A stretch of 64,000 bases of DNA, from positions 187,554 through 251,553 of the forward strand of contig NW_003314384.1 in NCBI RefSeq assembly GCF_000143415.4, written 5' to 3'. This document shows, one piece after another, positions 17,591-28,242 of the stretch; position 1 is the stretch's first letter; every line of letters starts with the position of its first letter. The position numbers and the translations under genes are program-made. Source of the stretch: Selaginella moellendorffii. Taxonomy: Eukaryota > Streptophyta > Lycopodiopsida > Selaginellales > Selaginellaceae. A model generated the notes under the pieces. It searched no databases and had not been told where the DNA came from. It saw only the letters and a list, made by a program, of their open reading frames with translations.

Positions 17591-20206
17591 ATGCGATCAA
17601 GGATCTCGCTCTCGTCGCGCGATCCTCGCCACGATGCCTTCCATTCTTTTGTAGAGGCCCTCCAGGCCTGCTCCACCTCCAAGAACGTGGAGGAGCTAGA
17701 AAGGGTCCGGGAATCCATTCGCCGCAGCGAATTTCGCGACAACACGTTGCTGGGGAACCAGATCCTGAGGGCGTATAGCAAGTGTGGGCGATTGAAAGAT
17801 GCGCGCTGTGTGTTTGATTCGCTGGCTCGCCCGGACATGCACTCTTGGAACTCGTTAGTTGCAGCATATGCCCAAAATGGGCATCTTGGTCATGCCAAGA
17901 ACGTGTTCTTTCAGATGCCGCGCAGGGATCTGGTGTCGTGGAACACCATCATACAAATCCTTTTGCAAGACAGGAAGATTTCTTACGCAGTGGAAGTTTT
18001 GGATCTGATGCCCCAGCAAAGCGTTTGCTCGTGGAACACGCTCATATCCGGGTATGCCCAGCTCGGGCATCACCACCTGGCAAAGCATCTGTTTGATTCC
18101 ATGCCGGAGCGGGACCGGCTTTCCTGGTACGCGCTCCTGGTGGCCATTTCCAACACAGGTAACATAAATCCAGCTCAGGAAATCTTTTCAAAGTTTCCAA
18201 TGCAGGAGAAGTTCTCGTGGAATGTGATGCTTGGAGCACTGGCCAAGACGACGGATCAAACCAGCGCTGCAAAGATCATATTTGATGACATCCCCGAGAG
18301 AGACATCGTGTCGTGGAACACTCTACTCCAGGCCTTCGTCCAGATTGAGTCCACCCACAGTGCTCGCAAGATTCTCGAGCGAATGCCGAGCTGGGACGTT
18401 GTTTCGTGCACGTCGATGCTGGCAGCGTATGCCCAGAAAGGAAACGTTTCAGATGCAAAGCACTTGTTTGATTGCATCCCCGAGCCAAACGTTTACTCCT
18501 GGAACGCACTGCTCGTAGCTTACATCCAGGTCTTTAATCTCGAGGAAGCGATCAATCTCTTTCGGCAGATTCCCGAGAAGGACGTGATCTCGTGGAACAC
18601 GATGATCACGGGCTATGCAAACTCCGGCTTCACGCACGAGGCAGCCATGGCTTTTCACTCGATGGAGAGAAGAGATTCGACGTCGTGGAGCGCTCTAATC
18701 TCTGCGCTGGCACAGAATGGCGAGCTCGACGATGGAGATATCGCCTTCCATCGCATGCCGCAGTGGAATCTCGCGGCATGGAACAGCCTTCTCTCCGCGC
18801 GAGCCGAGCAGGGAAAGATGGTCGAGGCGGAGCGGATGTTCTCTCGAGCTCCAGCTGCGAATCTTCTCTCGTGGACGGCGATGGTGGCGGGATTCGGACA
18901 CAATGGTCGAGTGGAAATGGCTCGAGCAGCGTTTGAGAGGATGCCCGAGTGGGATATCGTGTCATGGAATGCGGTGGTCTCGGCGTTCGTCCAGTGTGGC
19001 TGTCTCGAAGAAGCTCTCGAGACGTTTTGGAGGATGCCCGCGCGAGATCTCGAGTCGTGGAACACGATGATCCGAATTCTCTGTGAAGCAGGAGACCTCG
19101 TCCAGGCCGAGAGGATCTTCGATGGAATGGCGCTGCGAAACGTTGTGTCCTGGACGACGCTACTCACCGGACAAGCTCAGAGAGGCCACACGAAGGAAGC
19201 GCGAGAGAGATTCGCGAGAATGCCACAGCACAGCTTTGTCACCTGGAACTCCATGCTCGTCGCTTACTCGAGCTCCAACCAGATCGATCTCGCCGAAGAG
19301 GTGTTTTGCTCGATGCCAAAGCACGACACCGTCTCGTGGAACACCATGATCGCGGGATACTCGAGCAGCGACCATATGGATCGAGCTCTGGCTTTGCTCA
19401 ATCTCATCCCACACCAGAGTTCTCGATCGTGGAACACCGTGCTCAATGGATACGTCACAAACGCCCATATCCGAGAGGCTGGAATACTCTTCGAGAGAAT
19501 GCCGCACAAGGACGTGGTTTCGTGGACAATAATGGTGGTGGGCTTCTCTCAAAGCGGCCAAGTTGGCCATGCAAAGAGAGTGTTTGATCAAAGCGTGGAG
19601 AGGGACGTGGTATCTTGGGCAGCTATGGTGAGTGTATATGCCCAGAATGGGTATCTTGAGGAAGCCAGAGAGATGTTTATAAACATGACCAAGTGTAAAG
19701 TTTCAATGGACTCTCCCTACCATGGAAGCGAGCACGTCGAGAAAGCCTGTAACTCTTTGCTCGCAGCATTCGCCCACAACGGCCATGCAAAGCTCGCCAT
19801 CACTTTCTTTCACGAGATGAACTTGGAAGGAGCAAAGCCGGACGAAGTCTCGTTCGTGATCGTTCTCGCCGCTTGCACCCACATTGGCCTGCTCGAGAGC
19901 AGTCGGAGTTTCTTCGTCTCTCTCCACCAGGATTTTGGAGTGGAGCCTCAAAAGGAGCACTACTGCTGCATGCTGGATGCGTTTTGCCGGGCCGGGCAGC
20001 TCGAGAATGCCGAGAAACTCATCGAGAGCATGCCATTTCTTCCGGATAAGGTAGCCTGGGGGACGCTCCTGGCAGCTTGCCAGAACCACCGTGACATGGA
20101 GCGAGCATCGAAAGCAGCGGCTGTGCTAAGCGTCATGGAGATGGATGCCTCACCGTATGTGATCCTGTCCAACGTTTACGTTCTCGGCAATAGCAAAAAG
20201 ATTTAA
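17591..20206 (+). CDS. PPR protein made almost only of S-type repeats
   Basis: Intronless gene for 871 residues, starting at ATG 17591 just after an in-frame GTG. After a leader of about 50 residues comes an array of about 20 repeats, nearly all 31 residues long, with the pattern VVSWNxMxxxYAQNGxLxxAxxxFxxMPERD. A less regular region and one 35-residue-type repeat (MNLEGAKPDEVSFVIVLAAC) precede an E-type tail (EHYCCMLDAFCRAGQLENAE, SPYVILSNVYVLGNSKKI). There is no E+ or DYW domain. PPR proteins bind organelle RNA one base per repeat; PLS-class members specify C-to-U editing sites. Without a DYW domain this one would need a partner deaminase or serve in RNA stability. Organelle targeting is expected but not verified. 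Confidence 0.93.
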   Translation: MRSRISLSSRDPRHDAFHSFVEALQACSTSKNVEELERVRESIRRSEFRDNTLLGNQILRAYSKCGRLKDARCVFDSLARPDMHSWNSLVAAYAQNGHLGHAKNVFFQMPRRDLVSWNTIIQILLQDRKISYAVEVLDLMPQQSVCSWNTLISGYAQLGHHHLAKHLFDSMPERDRLSWYALLVAISNTGNINPAQEIFSKFPMQEKFSWNVMLGALAKTTDQTSAAKIIFDDIPERDIVSWNTLLQAFVQIESTHSARKILERMPSWDVVSCTSMLAAYAQKGNVSDAKHLFDCIPEPNVYSWNALLVAYIQVFNLEEAINLFRQIPEKDVISWNTMITGYANSGFTHEAAMAFHSMERRDSTSWSALISALAQNGELDDGDIAFHRMPQWNLAAWNSLLSARAEQGKMVEAERMFSRAPAANLLSWTAMVAGFGHNGRVEMARAAFERMPEWDIVSWNAVVSAFVQCGCLEEALETFWRMPARDLESWNTMIRILCEAGDLVQAERIFDGMALRNVVSWTTLLTGQAQRGHTKEARERFARMPQHSFVTWNSMLVAYSSSNQIDLAEEVFCSMPKHDTVSWNTMIAGYSSSDHMDRALALLNLIPHQSSRSWNTVLNGYVTNAHIREAGILFERMPHKDVVSWTIMVVGFSQSGQVGHAKRVFDQSVERDVVSWAAMVSVYAQNGYLEEAREMFINMTKCKVSMDSPYHGSEHVEKACNSLLAAFAHNGHAKLAITFFHEMNLEGAKPDEVSFVIVLAACTHIGLLESSRSFFVSLHQDFGVEPQKEHYCCMLDAFCRAGQLENAEKLIESMPFLPDKVAWGTLLAACQNHRDMERASKAAAVLSVMEMDASPYVILSNVYVLGNSKKI

Positions 20207-20237
20207 TAACCTTGATAGACATTGCTCCTGCTTGGAG

Positions 20238-21952
20238 CTAGAGAAAAGCGGCTAGAGCTTCTACAACTTTCTCGGGCCTGAGACAAAACCATTCAGCAAA
20301 CTGGAGAACAAAGCAAGGATTTACCAGTCTTCTTGGGGCATGTGGCCAGCGCCTTCCATGAGAACCGTGCGTATAACATCTGGATTGAGCTTCTCGAACT
20401 CCATAGCTTGGGTTTTTGGCAAGTACTTATCTTCCTGTCCCCATGCCACCAGAGTGGGTTTGCTCCAGCTGAAAAAGCCGAAGTTAAATCCACAACCTTG
20501 AGCCACTGTTTGAAACTTACCTCTTGAAACCTGCCGAAATAGTTGACATCAAGCTTGGAAACGAAACCTTGCGAGCAGCTTCCAGAAGCGCTGCACAGAT
20601 TCAACCACACACATTTGTAAGTTTAATGATAATTGTCGAAGGATGAAATATTTACCGAATCCAGGTCCACTGCTTCCCAAGTAAGGGAGCCGATACACAT
20701 CCGCCTTTTCCACCTTGAGCACATACCTACATATATACAATTAAAACGAGAACACTCACTTGGAGAACTGATACGTACGCACTTCCTTTCTCTATAAACT
20801 TTTCGGCCATCATGGCGTCCTGAGATATGAATTCTCCAAGGAACGGAAGCCTGAGTGCGTAGCATTATAGTATCATTTCCAAACTTCGAGGAGAAAGAAG
20901 AAGTACCTCAGCTGATTGAACAGACCAGGCAGTGGAGCCGATGGTGTCAGCGGGGTGTTTAAGATCACCAGCTTGGAAACTCTTTCCGTGTTCTTAAGGG
21001 CCCACGTTAGTCCAAAAGATCCAACAAGAAATCCCTGCTTGTTTGTTTCAAACATATAAGTCACGAAAATCTAGATTTGCTTGCCTGAGTGACGAGAATA
21101 AATGGTGATTCTACTTCGACTTGTGCGAGCACCTTGTTCAGCTCCTCGTGATATGCTTCCTCTGCATGATCCCATCATGATTCCTGAGAGTTCTCAAAAT
21201 TGGGGGGGTTACAACACATAGCTCTAGGAAGAAAACCTGTGTAGGAAAACCTGAAAACAGGCTGCGGTGCTTGGCTGAGTCCGAAACCAAGCCAGTCGGG
21301 AGCAATGCAGCGATAGCCAGCATCAGCCATCTGCAAAACCATTACTACTCTCTAGCTCGGGAAAGGAGAAAAGTATCGCAATACCTGGGCCATAACATTT
21401 CGATAGCTGTAGGATTGAGAAGGTGCTCCGTGAAGGAACACGATTGTTCCCTTTTTTGCACTCTTTGATCCTGCTTGGTTTTGGAAAACATGCGTACCAA
21501 TCTCAAGCGATATAGATGAAAGTCGAACCTGTTTCTCGAACGAACCAGCTAAATTCTCCAACATCCATGAACGATCCAAAGTCTCTTCCTTTGTCCTTGA
21601 TTTGCTGTCGAGAGAGACACAGCACGAAAATTTTTTTTGCAACCAAATTGCCAAAGAAAAAGCTTACCGACATCATGACACCAACGTTTCCATCTTGCCA
21701 CGGCTCATTGGGCATCTGGAGTGAACCCCGGCTAGACGCATTATCGGTGACGAACGAGAAAGGCCCAGAGCGGAGCCTCTCATCGCTGTCGCAATTGGGC
21801 TCGGCGTCCATCGGCTGTTGATCGTCGAAATTCCTCCCGGCCGCCGCGCGGACATGGTGAAATCGAGCTGGAGGACGATTCTCAAGCTGCTGCGATCGCC
21901 ATGGTGGCGGCGCCAAGGATCGCCCAGGCGCACACCACGCCATGGCCGCCAT
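20238..21952 (-). CDS. Alpha/beta hydrolase, 10 exons
   Basis: Exons (minus): 21952-21668, 21588-21385, 21330-21237, 21161-21085, 21034-20907, 20850-20779, 20726-20656, 20590-20521, 20468-20325 and 20277-20238, giving 394 residues; introns are about 47-80 nt. Fold landmarks in order: VFLHGAPSQSYSYR (oxyanion HG), CIAPDWLGFGLSQ, nucleophile elbow GFLVGSFGL with the catalytic Ser, LVAWGQEDKYLP with the acid Asp, and EGAGHMPQEDW with the His. The triad looks complete. A long Arg/Ser/Pro-rich N-terminus suggests an organelle transit peptide. The substrate is unknown; plant relatives include haloalkane-dehalogenase-like proteins. The second exon's acceptor is uncertain (AAAG/GAAGAG assumed), and the intron after VTQ uses a GC donor (CAG/GCAAGC). 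Confidence 0.9.
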
Positions 21953-22105
21953 GCCCTAGAAGCTCCCCCACACAAATTTGTAAGATTTTAAACTTTTGAA
22001 ATTCAACGTCTCCGATGGCTTTGGAATGTGGCGACGGTGGAGATTGCTTTGCTGGGTGCGCACGTCAATGTGACGAGCTGGCTATGGCGGGACGAAGGGT
22101 TGGAA

Positions 22106-22113
22106 TATAAAAG
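22106..22113 (+). promoter_or_regulatory. Candidate TATA box
   Basis: TATAAAAG in GGAATATAAAAGAGCTCC, about 400 bp upstream of the ATG at 22509 and pointing toward it. The intervening leader ends in a (GA)n tract at about 22439-22459. Confidence 0.45.
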
Positions 22114-22508
22114 AGCTCCAATGTCCATGTTATGCACATGATACACTATAACACTGCCATTTCTTTTGCGGCGGCATTCTCCACACACCCATTTCGCTTT
22201 GCTCGCTGCTACTCTCTCCTGTCCTTGCGCTCTGCCTTGCTGCCGCTCTGCCCAAATCTTCGCCAAAGAATCCCACTTTTTTTCTCTCGCTCTCCAATTC
22301 GTGCGCTCTCTGCGTGCGCACCAGATTCTCCTCCACCATAGCCTAGCCTAGTGTAGAGCTCAACTGATCAGATTCCCAACGAGAAATAAGAAAAGAACGA
22401 GTTCCATTCCATCCATAGTTTTTCTCTAGCTCGCTAGCGAGAGAGAGAGAGAGAGAGAGTGTGTTTAGTTCCTTTCACTCAAAATCTTTGATCCGTCGGA
22501 AAAGGAGA

Positions 22509-22988
22509 ATGTGTCAGATCATCTTGATAATGGGTAGGCAGATTAGATCCAAGCGGCAGAGGCGGCTGTCGCAAGTGATGGACGAATTCTCGATCACCCA
22601 TGATCACGACCTCGAGGAAGATCAAGCAGTGGTCGCAAACAACGCTGCCGCTACCAACAATGCTCTCGCTCTTGATCAAGCTGCCGACCTCGCAAACACC
22701 GCTAACGATCTTGCGCAGCAGCCACAGCAGCCACAGCAGCCACAGCAGCATCATCACCATCGCTCCGCCAAATCGCTGTGGAAGATCGTCAAGGTTCCAG
22801 TGCTTCTCCTGGGGAGCTTGTTTGGGCTGGGCGAGCATTACATGTCGGACTACTTCGATAGCATGGGGACGGGCGATGCTCTGCGCGATGCGAGGCTGCG
22901 CGTGTGGTTGAGACAAGATCCATCGCTCGCCGATCGACACTACATGATGGTCCAGAGCGGCATGAGGTACTCCTTCTTCCTCTACTAG
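22509..22988 (+). CDS. Small unknown protein with Gln/His-rich tract
   Basis: 159 residues from ATG 22509; a second ATG at 22530 gives MGRQIRSKRQRRLSQVMDEF and may be the true start. The order is a basic N-terminus, an Ala/Asn/Asp-rich stretch, a 9-bp DNA repeat (CAGCAGCCA) coding QQP repeats followed by HHHH, then a more ordered C-terminal half (SLWKIVKVPVLLLGSLFGLG, then a Tyr/Asp/Arg-rich end MRYSFFLY). One short hydrophobic segment, VPVLLLGSLFGLG, is too short for a confident membrane call. No family recognised. It could be the first exon of a longer gene, since GT follows near the end. Confidence 0.5.
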   Translation: MCQIILIMGRQIRSKRQRRLSQVMDEFSITHDHDLEEDQAVVANNAAATNNALALDQAADLANTANDLAQQPQQPQQPQQHHHHRSAKSLWKIVKVPVLLLGSLFGLGEHYMSDYFDSMGTGDALRDARLRVWLRQDPSLADRHYMMVQSGMRYSFFLY

Positions 22989-24978
22989 CTAGAGCGCTAG
23001 CCAGCCAGCCATGGATGGAGGTTAATTCATGCTATATCTTCTCTTCCACTTCGAATTCCACTTCCACACAAGTATGTATCTTTCTAAATCGATCGGCCTC
23101 CTCTCCTCCAAGCTTTCGGGATCCAGAGCTATAGCTCGCTTCGTCCTGGAGGAGCTTTTCTTTAAAAGAAGAACGCCTGGCAGCTACCGGCAAGATCACA
23201 AGTCTTTGGTTTCCTCTTCTTAAATCCAGGTACTATCGCGGCTCGCGATCGGTGGCTTTTGGATTAGCTCGATCGATTGGATTGCGGACTCAACTCTCAA
23301 GGATTCCCTGCCGCGGCTGCAGCAACTGTTTCTCCCCTGCTAAAGATCAGAAAAAAAACGAAAAAGAAAAAGGCAGAGAGTTTGGGCTTAAAAAGTGGTG
23401 TGGGATTCCAGGAGCACGATCGCGCCATGAGGCAGCCAGCGTGGATGGATGAGATTGTGTTGCTCTCAGCCAAGAAACAATCCATCTCTTGTTTCCTTTG
23501 GTTTTGGGCTTGAATGGATCCATAGGATAAGCAGAGCTTTCTTCCAGGAGGAGGAGGCAGCGAGCAGACACAGACATGAATGCAACAGCTGGGCTTGTTT
23601 GTTTGCGAGTTTCTGGTTGCATAGAGGTCACCAGATTATACTAAACAAATGCTCCAGGATCCACTCCACAACAACTTGATCGATCTTTTGGGTCTTTCAA
23701 GGTGGTGCCTTTCCAAATTTCCAAAAAAAATATCAAAGCTTTTGAGCTCTCCATGTCGCATTCCAAATGCTTTCCCCCATTTCCTGACCCTCCTGACCAC
23801 ACTGTCGTCCTGCCCATTCACATTCATGAGATCATCAATTCCATGTCCATAGTGATATTCCAAGTTTTCCGCTGATCGATCTCTCTCTCTCTCTCTGGTC
23901 GATGGATCAATCAATCAATCAATCAATCAGGCAAGGATCATGTATCGAGTCGAGCAGAGACCATGGAATGGATCAAATCTTCTATAGCCCCCGGCATGAG
24001 TTTTGCATGATCAACCCACCGTAAAGAGTCTCTCTCTCTTTTCTTTTCGTTCTCTCTTTGCGAGCAAGCGTTGTACACACACGCCCATGGTACCCGGGGC
24101 ATATTCCCGGCATTGCTTTGCCCAAAGGCGGTTCTTTCCCGCTTGCGTTCCTGGCACGGAAATCAATGAAATCTATCATTCCAATCCAAATCCGTACATC
24201 AATGTGCTGAGCACACAGGAGAAAGAGAATAATGGTTCTAAAAAAGAAAATAGCTCGCCACCTTTGCCAGCACTGTACTTTGCGAGGTTAGCAAATGCCG
24301 TGGCTGGGCATTTTGGTAAGAGCCAAATTCTAATCACGAGAAAAGAGAGGCCACTCAGGGAAAAAGGGGACCCTCAATCAAGAGCGCGTTGGAGTCCTTG
24401 ATTGATTGATGGATTCTTTCATCAATCGCTTGCTTTGGTTGGACACGCCAGTGATCTTATCTCTCTCTCGCAAAAATTCTCGACTGTAGTATTGATCTCT
24501 GGTTTGAAACAAAACCGAGGAATCGCGATGATGGGCGATATGAATCGATGATAAACAATGATCGCGAGGGAGAATGTACACAAGGAAACGCACCCCGGCA
24601 CTAGAAAAATCATTGCTTCTGGATCAGATCCATGGAAAGCTTTACAAGTGTAAGTTACTGTCGCTTCGCATTCCACTCAAATTGACTTCCAAAATTCGAG
24701 CAAAAAGGAGAGCGCGTGGACCTGACAAAAGGAGAACTTGTTCATCACGAATATGATACAAATCCAGAATCGATGGATCGAGACGGGAGCTTTCATGAGT
24801 CGGAAAAAATTTTCGCGAGTGGATTGAGGGATCCACACTACAATATCTCTCTCTCCAATCCGTGAGTAGCAATCCACGAGACACTTTCATTTCAAATGGT
24901 GGCACTGTTCTTCGATCGCGAGCTCGCGTGATCACGTCTGCCAGCTTTTCTTAAGCTGGATTGATAATCTCGGCCTTT
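22989..24978. other. Intergenic DNA with simple repeats
   Basis: No gene recognised on either strand in about 2 kb. It holds short simple repeats: (CT)n at about 23880-23896, (ATCA)n at about 23907-23930 and CTCTCT at about 24028. Part is likely 3' UTR of the small gene to the left, and part the 3' flank of the minus-strand PPR gene to the right. Confidence 0.5.
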
Positions 24979-27192
24979 TTATCTCGCTGCGTAGATGTTG
25001 GATAGCATAACATGCGCGGCATCGCTCGTGGGATCCAGCTTGAACACATTCTCCGCGACTCGAGCTCCACGACCGGCGTCGTGCTGCGTCCTACAAGCGC
25101 TCAGCAAAGAACCCAACACCTTATCGTCAGCCTCGAAAGGCATGGTTTCTACAAGCTCCTCCGCGAACTGGAGCTGCCCGGCTCGAGCTAGAGCTCCCAC
25201 CAGGCAGCCATAGTGCTCCAGCAGCGGCGCCAGGCCGTGATCAAACCGGATGGACTGGAAGCCCGTGACGCTGCGGTGGAGAACTCCGATGTGGTTGCAA
25301 GCCACCAGCAAGCTCGTGAGTGAGATCTCGTCGGCTCGTTCGCCATGGAGAAGCATCCGGTAGAAGAAGTCGAGTGATTCTCTGCCGCGGCCAGCGGTCG
25401 CATAGGCCGCGCTCATGGCGCTCCACACCACCATCTCCAGGCTCGGTAGCATCTCGAAGAGATCTCTGGCGTGCTCCAGATCGCCATACTGGATGAACGC
25501 TTGGAGGATGACGATCCATGAGACAAAGTCGCGCTCGGGACACAGTCGATCAAACATGAACTTCGCAGCGGCGAGGTTGCCGTTTTGAGCGTAAGCCTGG
25601 AGCATGCTCGTGCACGACACGGAGTTTTGCTCCGGGATCACGTCAAAGAGAGCCTTGGCCTCGTCGACATGGCCTTCTTGCGCGTAAGCTTGCAGCATCG
25701 TCGTCCACGACACGAGGTTTCTCTGCGGCATTGAATCGAACACGCTCCTCGCGAACTCCAGATCACCGGCGCGAGCGTATGCTTGCAGCATCGTCGTCCA
25801 GCTTACAACGTTTCGCTCTGGCATCCGATCGAAGGTGGCCTTGGTGGCTTCCAGATCCCCGCTCTCGGCACACGCCGAGAGGAAGGCCGTCCAGGAAACC
25901 ATGTTCTTCTCGGGCATGGTTTGGAAGAGCTCCTTGGCCGATTCCAAGCTTCCCTTTTGTGCGTAGGCTTGGAGCATGATCACCCACGACACCGAGTCCC
26001 TCTCGGGCATGCCATCAAACATCGTTTTTGCTCCCTCCAGATGACCGTTTTGCGCATACGCTTGCAGCATTGCCGTCCACGAGATCGTGTTCCTCTCTTT
26101 CATGCTATCAAACGTTGCTTTTGCGGTCTCTAAGTTGCCGCTTTGTCCATAGGCCGAGATGAGCGAGTTCCAAGCAACCAAGTTCCTCTCGGGCATGGAT
26201 TTGTACATGGTGGACGCGCCTTGGAAGTGGCCGCTGGAAGCGTAGAGTTGAAGCATGGAAGTCCAAGACACGACGTTCCTCTCGGGCATGGCGTCAAACA
26301 TCTGCTTGGCTTGCTCGAGCTGCCCGTTCCGGGCGTAAGCTTGGATCATCGCATTCCAGGCCACCATATCTCTCGTTGGCATCCTGTCAAACAAGAACTT
26401 TGCTTCCTCGTGCTTCCCATGGTCCGCGTATGCCACCACCATTGTTGTCCAGGACACGACGTTCCTCTCGGGGATCAAGTCAAAGACCCTCTTTGCTCCT
26501 TCAAGATGCCCGTTTTGGGCATATGCTTGAAGCAGAGTGGTCCAAGACACAACGTTGGGCTTATTGATCTTCTCAAACATGGATTGAGCTTCTTCCAGAA
26601 AACCCTTTTCTCCATAAGCCTGGAGCATTGCGGTGTAGGAGATTCCGTTCTTTTCTGGCATCTTTTGAAAGAGTTGCTCGGCCTTTTCAAGCTGCCCTCT
26701 TTGGGCATATGCTGTAAGCATGGCGTTCCACGAGACAACGTTCTTTGTGGGCATCAAGCAAAAGACGTTCCAAGCTCCATCTAGATTCCCATTTTGCGAG
26801 AACGCAGTAAGAATGGCATTCCAAGAAACAACGTCCTTCTCAGGCATTTTGTCAAACGCCGTCTTTGCCTCGTGTAGATACCCATTTTGGGCATACGCGG
26901 TGACGATGATATTCCACGAGAAGAGATCCGGCTGCTCGAGGTTGTCAAACACACTGCGCGCATCGCCCATGCTACCGCACTTCCCGTACATCTGGATCAC
27001 CAGATTTGCGAGATACTTGTCGCTGCGGAAGCTCGTTGCCTGGATCTGCGAGTGGACGTTTCTTCCCCTGGCAAGGTCCTTGGAAGTGTTGCACGATCTG
27101 AGAAGTGCCGCAAACAGCGATTGAGTGCCTCTTGTTTCGCGCGGAGATGATGGCTGCTTGGCAATTGTTTGCTGCTGCTGCTGCATGATCAT
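24979..27192 (-). CDS. PPR protein made almost only of S-type repeats
   Basis: Intronless gene for 737 residues, from ATG at 27192. A Gln-rich leader (MIMQQQQQTIAKQ) precedes a conserved N-terminal PPR phrase (LLRSCNTSKDLARGRNVHSQ), then about 17 consecutive 31-residue repeats of the form VVSWTxMLQAYAQNGxLExAxxxFDxMPERN. The tail has one longer repeat and an E-type region (EHYGCLVGALARAGQLQFAE, AHVMLSNIYAAR), with no E+ or DYW domain. The repeats are very alike, so the array probably grew by internal duplication. Base-specifying residues are mostly T/N and N/N, unlike the N/D-rich protein at 17591-20206, so the two should bind different RNAs. The start codon lies only about 50 bp from a divergent gene at 27244. 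Confidence 0.93.
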   Translation of the reverse strand: MIMQQQQQTIAKQPSSPRETRGTQSLFAALLRSCNTSKDLARGRNVHSQIQATSFRSDKYLANLVIQMYGKCGSMGDARSVFDNLEQPDLFSWNIIVTAYAQNGYLHEAKTAFDKMPEKDVVSWNAILTAFSQNGNLDGAWNVFCLMPTKNVVSWNAMLTAYAQRGQLEKAEQLFQKMPEKNGISYTAMLQAYGEKGFLEEAQSMFEKINKPNVVSWTTLLQAYAQNGHLEGAKRVFDLIPERNVVSWTTMVVAYADHGKHEEAKFLFDRMPTRDMVAWNAMIQAYARNGQLEQAKQMFDAMPERNVVSWTSMLQLYASSGHFQGASTMYKSMPERNLVAWNSLISAYGQSGNLETAKATFDSMKERNTISWTAMLQAYAQNGHLEGAKTMFDGMPERDSVSWVIMLQAYAQKGSLESAKELFQTMPEKNMVSWTAFLSACAESGDLEATKATFDRMPERNVVSWTTMLQAYARAGDLEFARSVFDSMPQRNLVSWTTMLQAYAQEGHVDEAKALFDVIPEQNSVSCTSMLQAYAQNGNLAAAKFMFDRLCPERDFVSWIVILQAFIQYGDLEHARDLFEMLPSLEMVVWSAMSAAYATAGRGRESLDFFYRMLLHGERADEISLTSLLVACNHIGVLHRSVTGFQSIRFDHGLAPLLEHYGCLVGALARAGQLQFAEELVETMPFEADDKVLGSLLSACRTQHDAGRGARVAENVFKLDPTSDAAHVMLSNIYAAR

Positions 27193-27243
27193 AGCTAACC
27201 ATCATCGAGCAAAACATCTAAAATTGGTGTTCGTCCCTAAATT

Positions 27244-27900
27244 ATGGGAGGAGTTTGCGGGAAGGATGATCGCCAGCCGCGTTGTGGTATTGAGCTTCCG
27301 CCGCCACCCCGTATCCGTGGCAGCAAATGGCTTGAGGAAAGGGAGCTCGAGTCCCTGGCCAAGAGCAAAGGCGAGTTTAGCTTAGTCCCAACTTGTAGTG
27401 CCTTAGACAGCCCCAAGCGAGTGGATTGGACTAAAATCGTGCAAGACTGTGCCGCACAAGGAGATTGGAGCGTCCGAAGTGGAAGCAGCTGGGCCGATTC
27501 CCTGGCGATATGAGCCATGGCTAAGATTGGAGCGCCCAAGCTTGCAACTCAGCCTGGAGGAGACATGGTAGTGGTATACCTCGAGGGAAGCAGGCCGGTG
27601 TTAAAGATGAAGAAGGTTCCCGATGACTTGCTGGAGGCACTCGTAGCTAGGCATCCGGTGGTGACCAGCCTCCGCTGTACCCAGGGGCGTGTGATCGATC
27701 CGGGCTTCACTTCATATGAACTCAATCCGTATCCATTCTACAACGGAGATTACAATCTTAAGTGCCTCCCACGCTGCTCGGTGTTGGTGGGCTACGACCG
27801 CTTGTTTTGGACCATCTTTGACACCGAATTCAACGTAGTTTACAATGCTTGTAAGAACCGACACACTGGAGTGGGGGAGATCGTACTCGTGCCTATGTAA
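27244..27900 (+). CDS. Unknown gene interrupted by one in-frame stop
   Basis: Two frames in the same phase: 27244-27513 (89 residues, MGGVCGKDDRQPRCGIELPP to SGSSWADSLAI) and 27517-27900 (127 residues, MAKIGAPKLATQPGGDMVVV to GVGEIVLVPM). They are separated only by TGA plus one codon. They may be one ancestral 217-residue coding region with a nonsense mutation, or two units with translation of the second from its ATG. No GT-AG pair removes the stop neatly. No family recognised. The first piece has PKRVDWTKIVQDCAAQGDWS; the second contains two Cys-containing strands (TSLRCTQG, LKCLPRCSVLVGYD) and may be a beta-rich fold. Divergent from the PPR gene at 27192. Confidence 0.5.
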
Positions 27901-28242
27901 CGTAGAGTGGTTGTCCACCAGAGCACCAAGTGTTTGCATGGTTGTCTTGGAACATTTAAACTCGTTCAGCAACATTTCTAAGGAGGTGGCGGAGGCTAGG
28001 AAGCTCCGCCAGCATCTCAGCCTTACTGGTGGAAGAATGGACTAAGAAAACCAAATGCTTTCTCATTCATTCTTTTATATCTATCCTGTTCTTAACCGTA
28101 AGTTCTGCTAGTCTCCTTCGGCCTTGATTAGCTCCCTCTTATAAGCTTGTCATCCACTAAGCTCCTGTAAGGAAAGGATTTGGGACTAATCAGCACGAGG
28201 CCGATATGATATATCGATGGCAAACCAGTGCTGAAGTGAGGA
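27901..28242. other. Convergent 3' flanks, no gene seen
   Basis: Spacer between the plus-strand unknown gene and the minus-strand 673-residue gene. It contains an AAGAAAACCAAATGC stretch and T-rich tracts compatible with 3' UTRs. No coding signal. Confidence 0.4.

Noticed and set aside
25783-26784. Long plus-strand frames over the minus-strand PPR gene
   Set aside because: Their repetitiveness simply reflects the PPR repeats read backwards.
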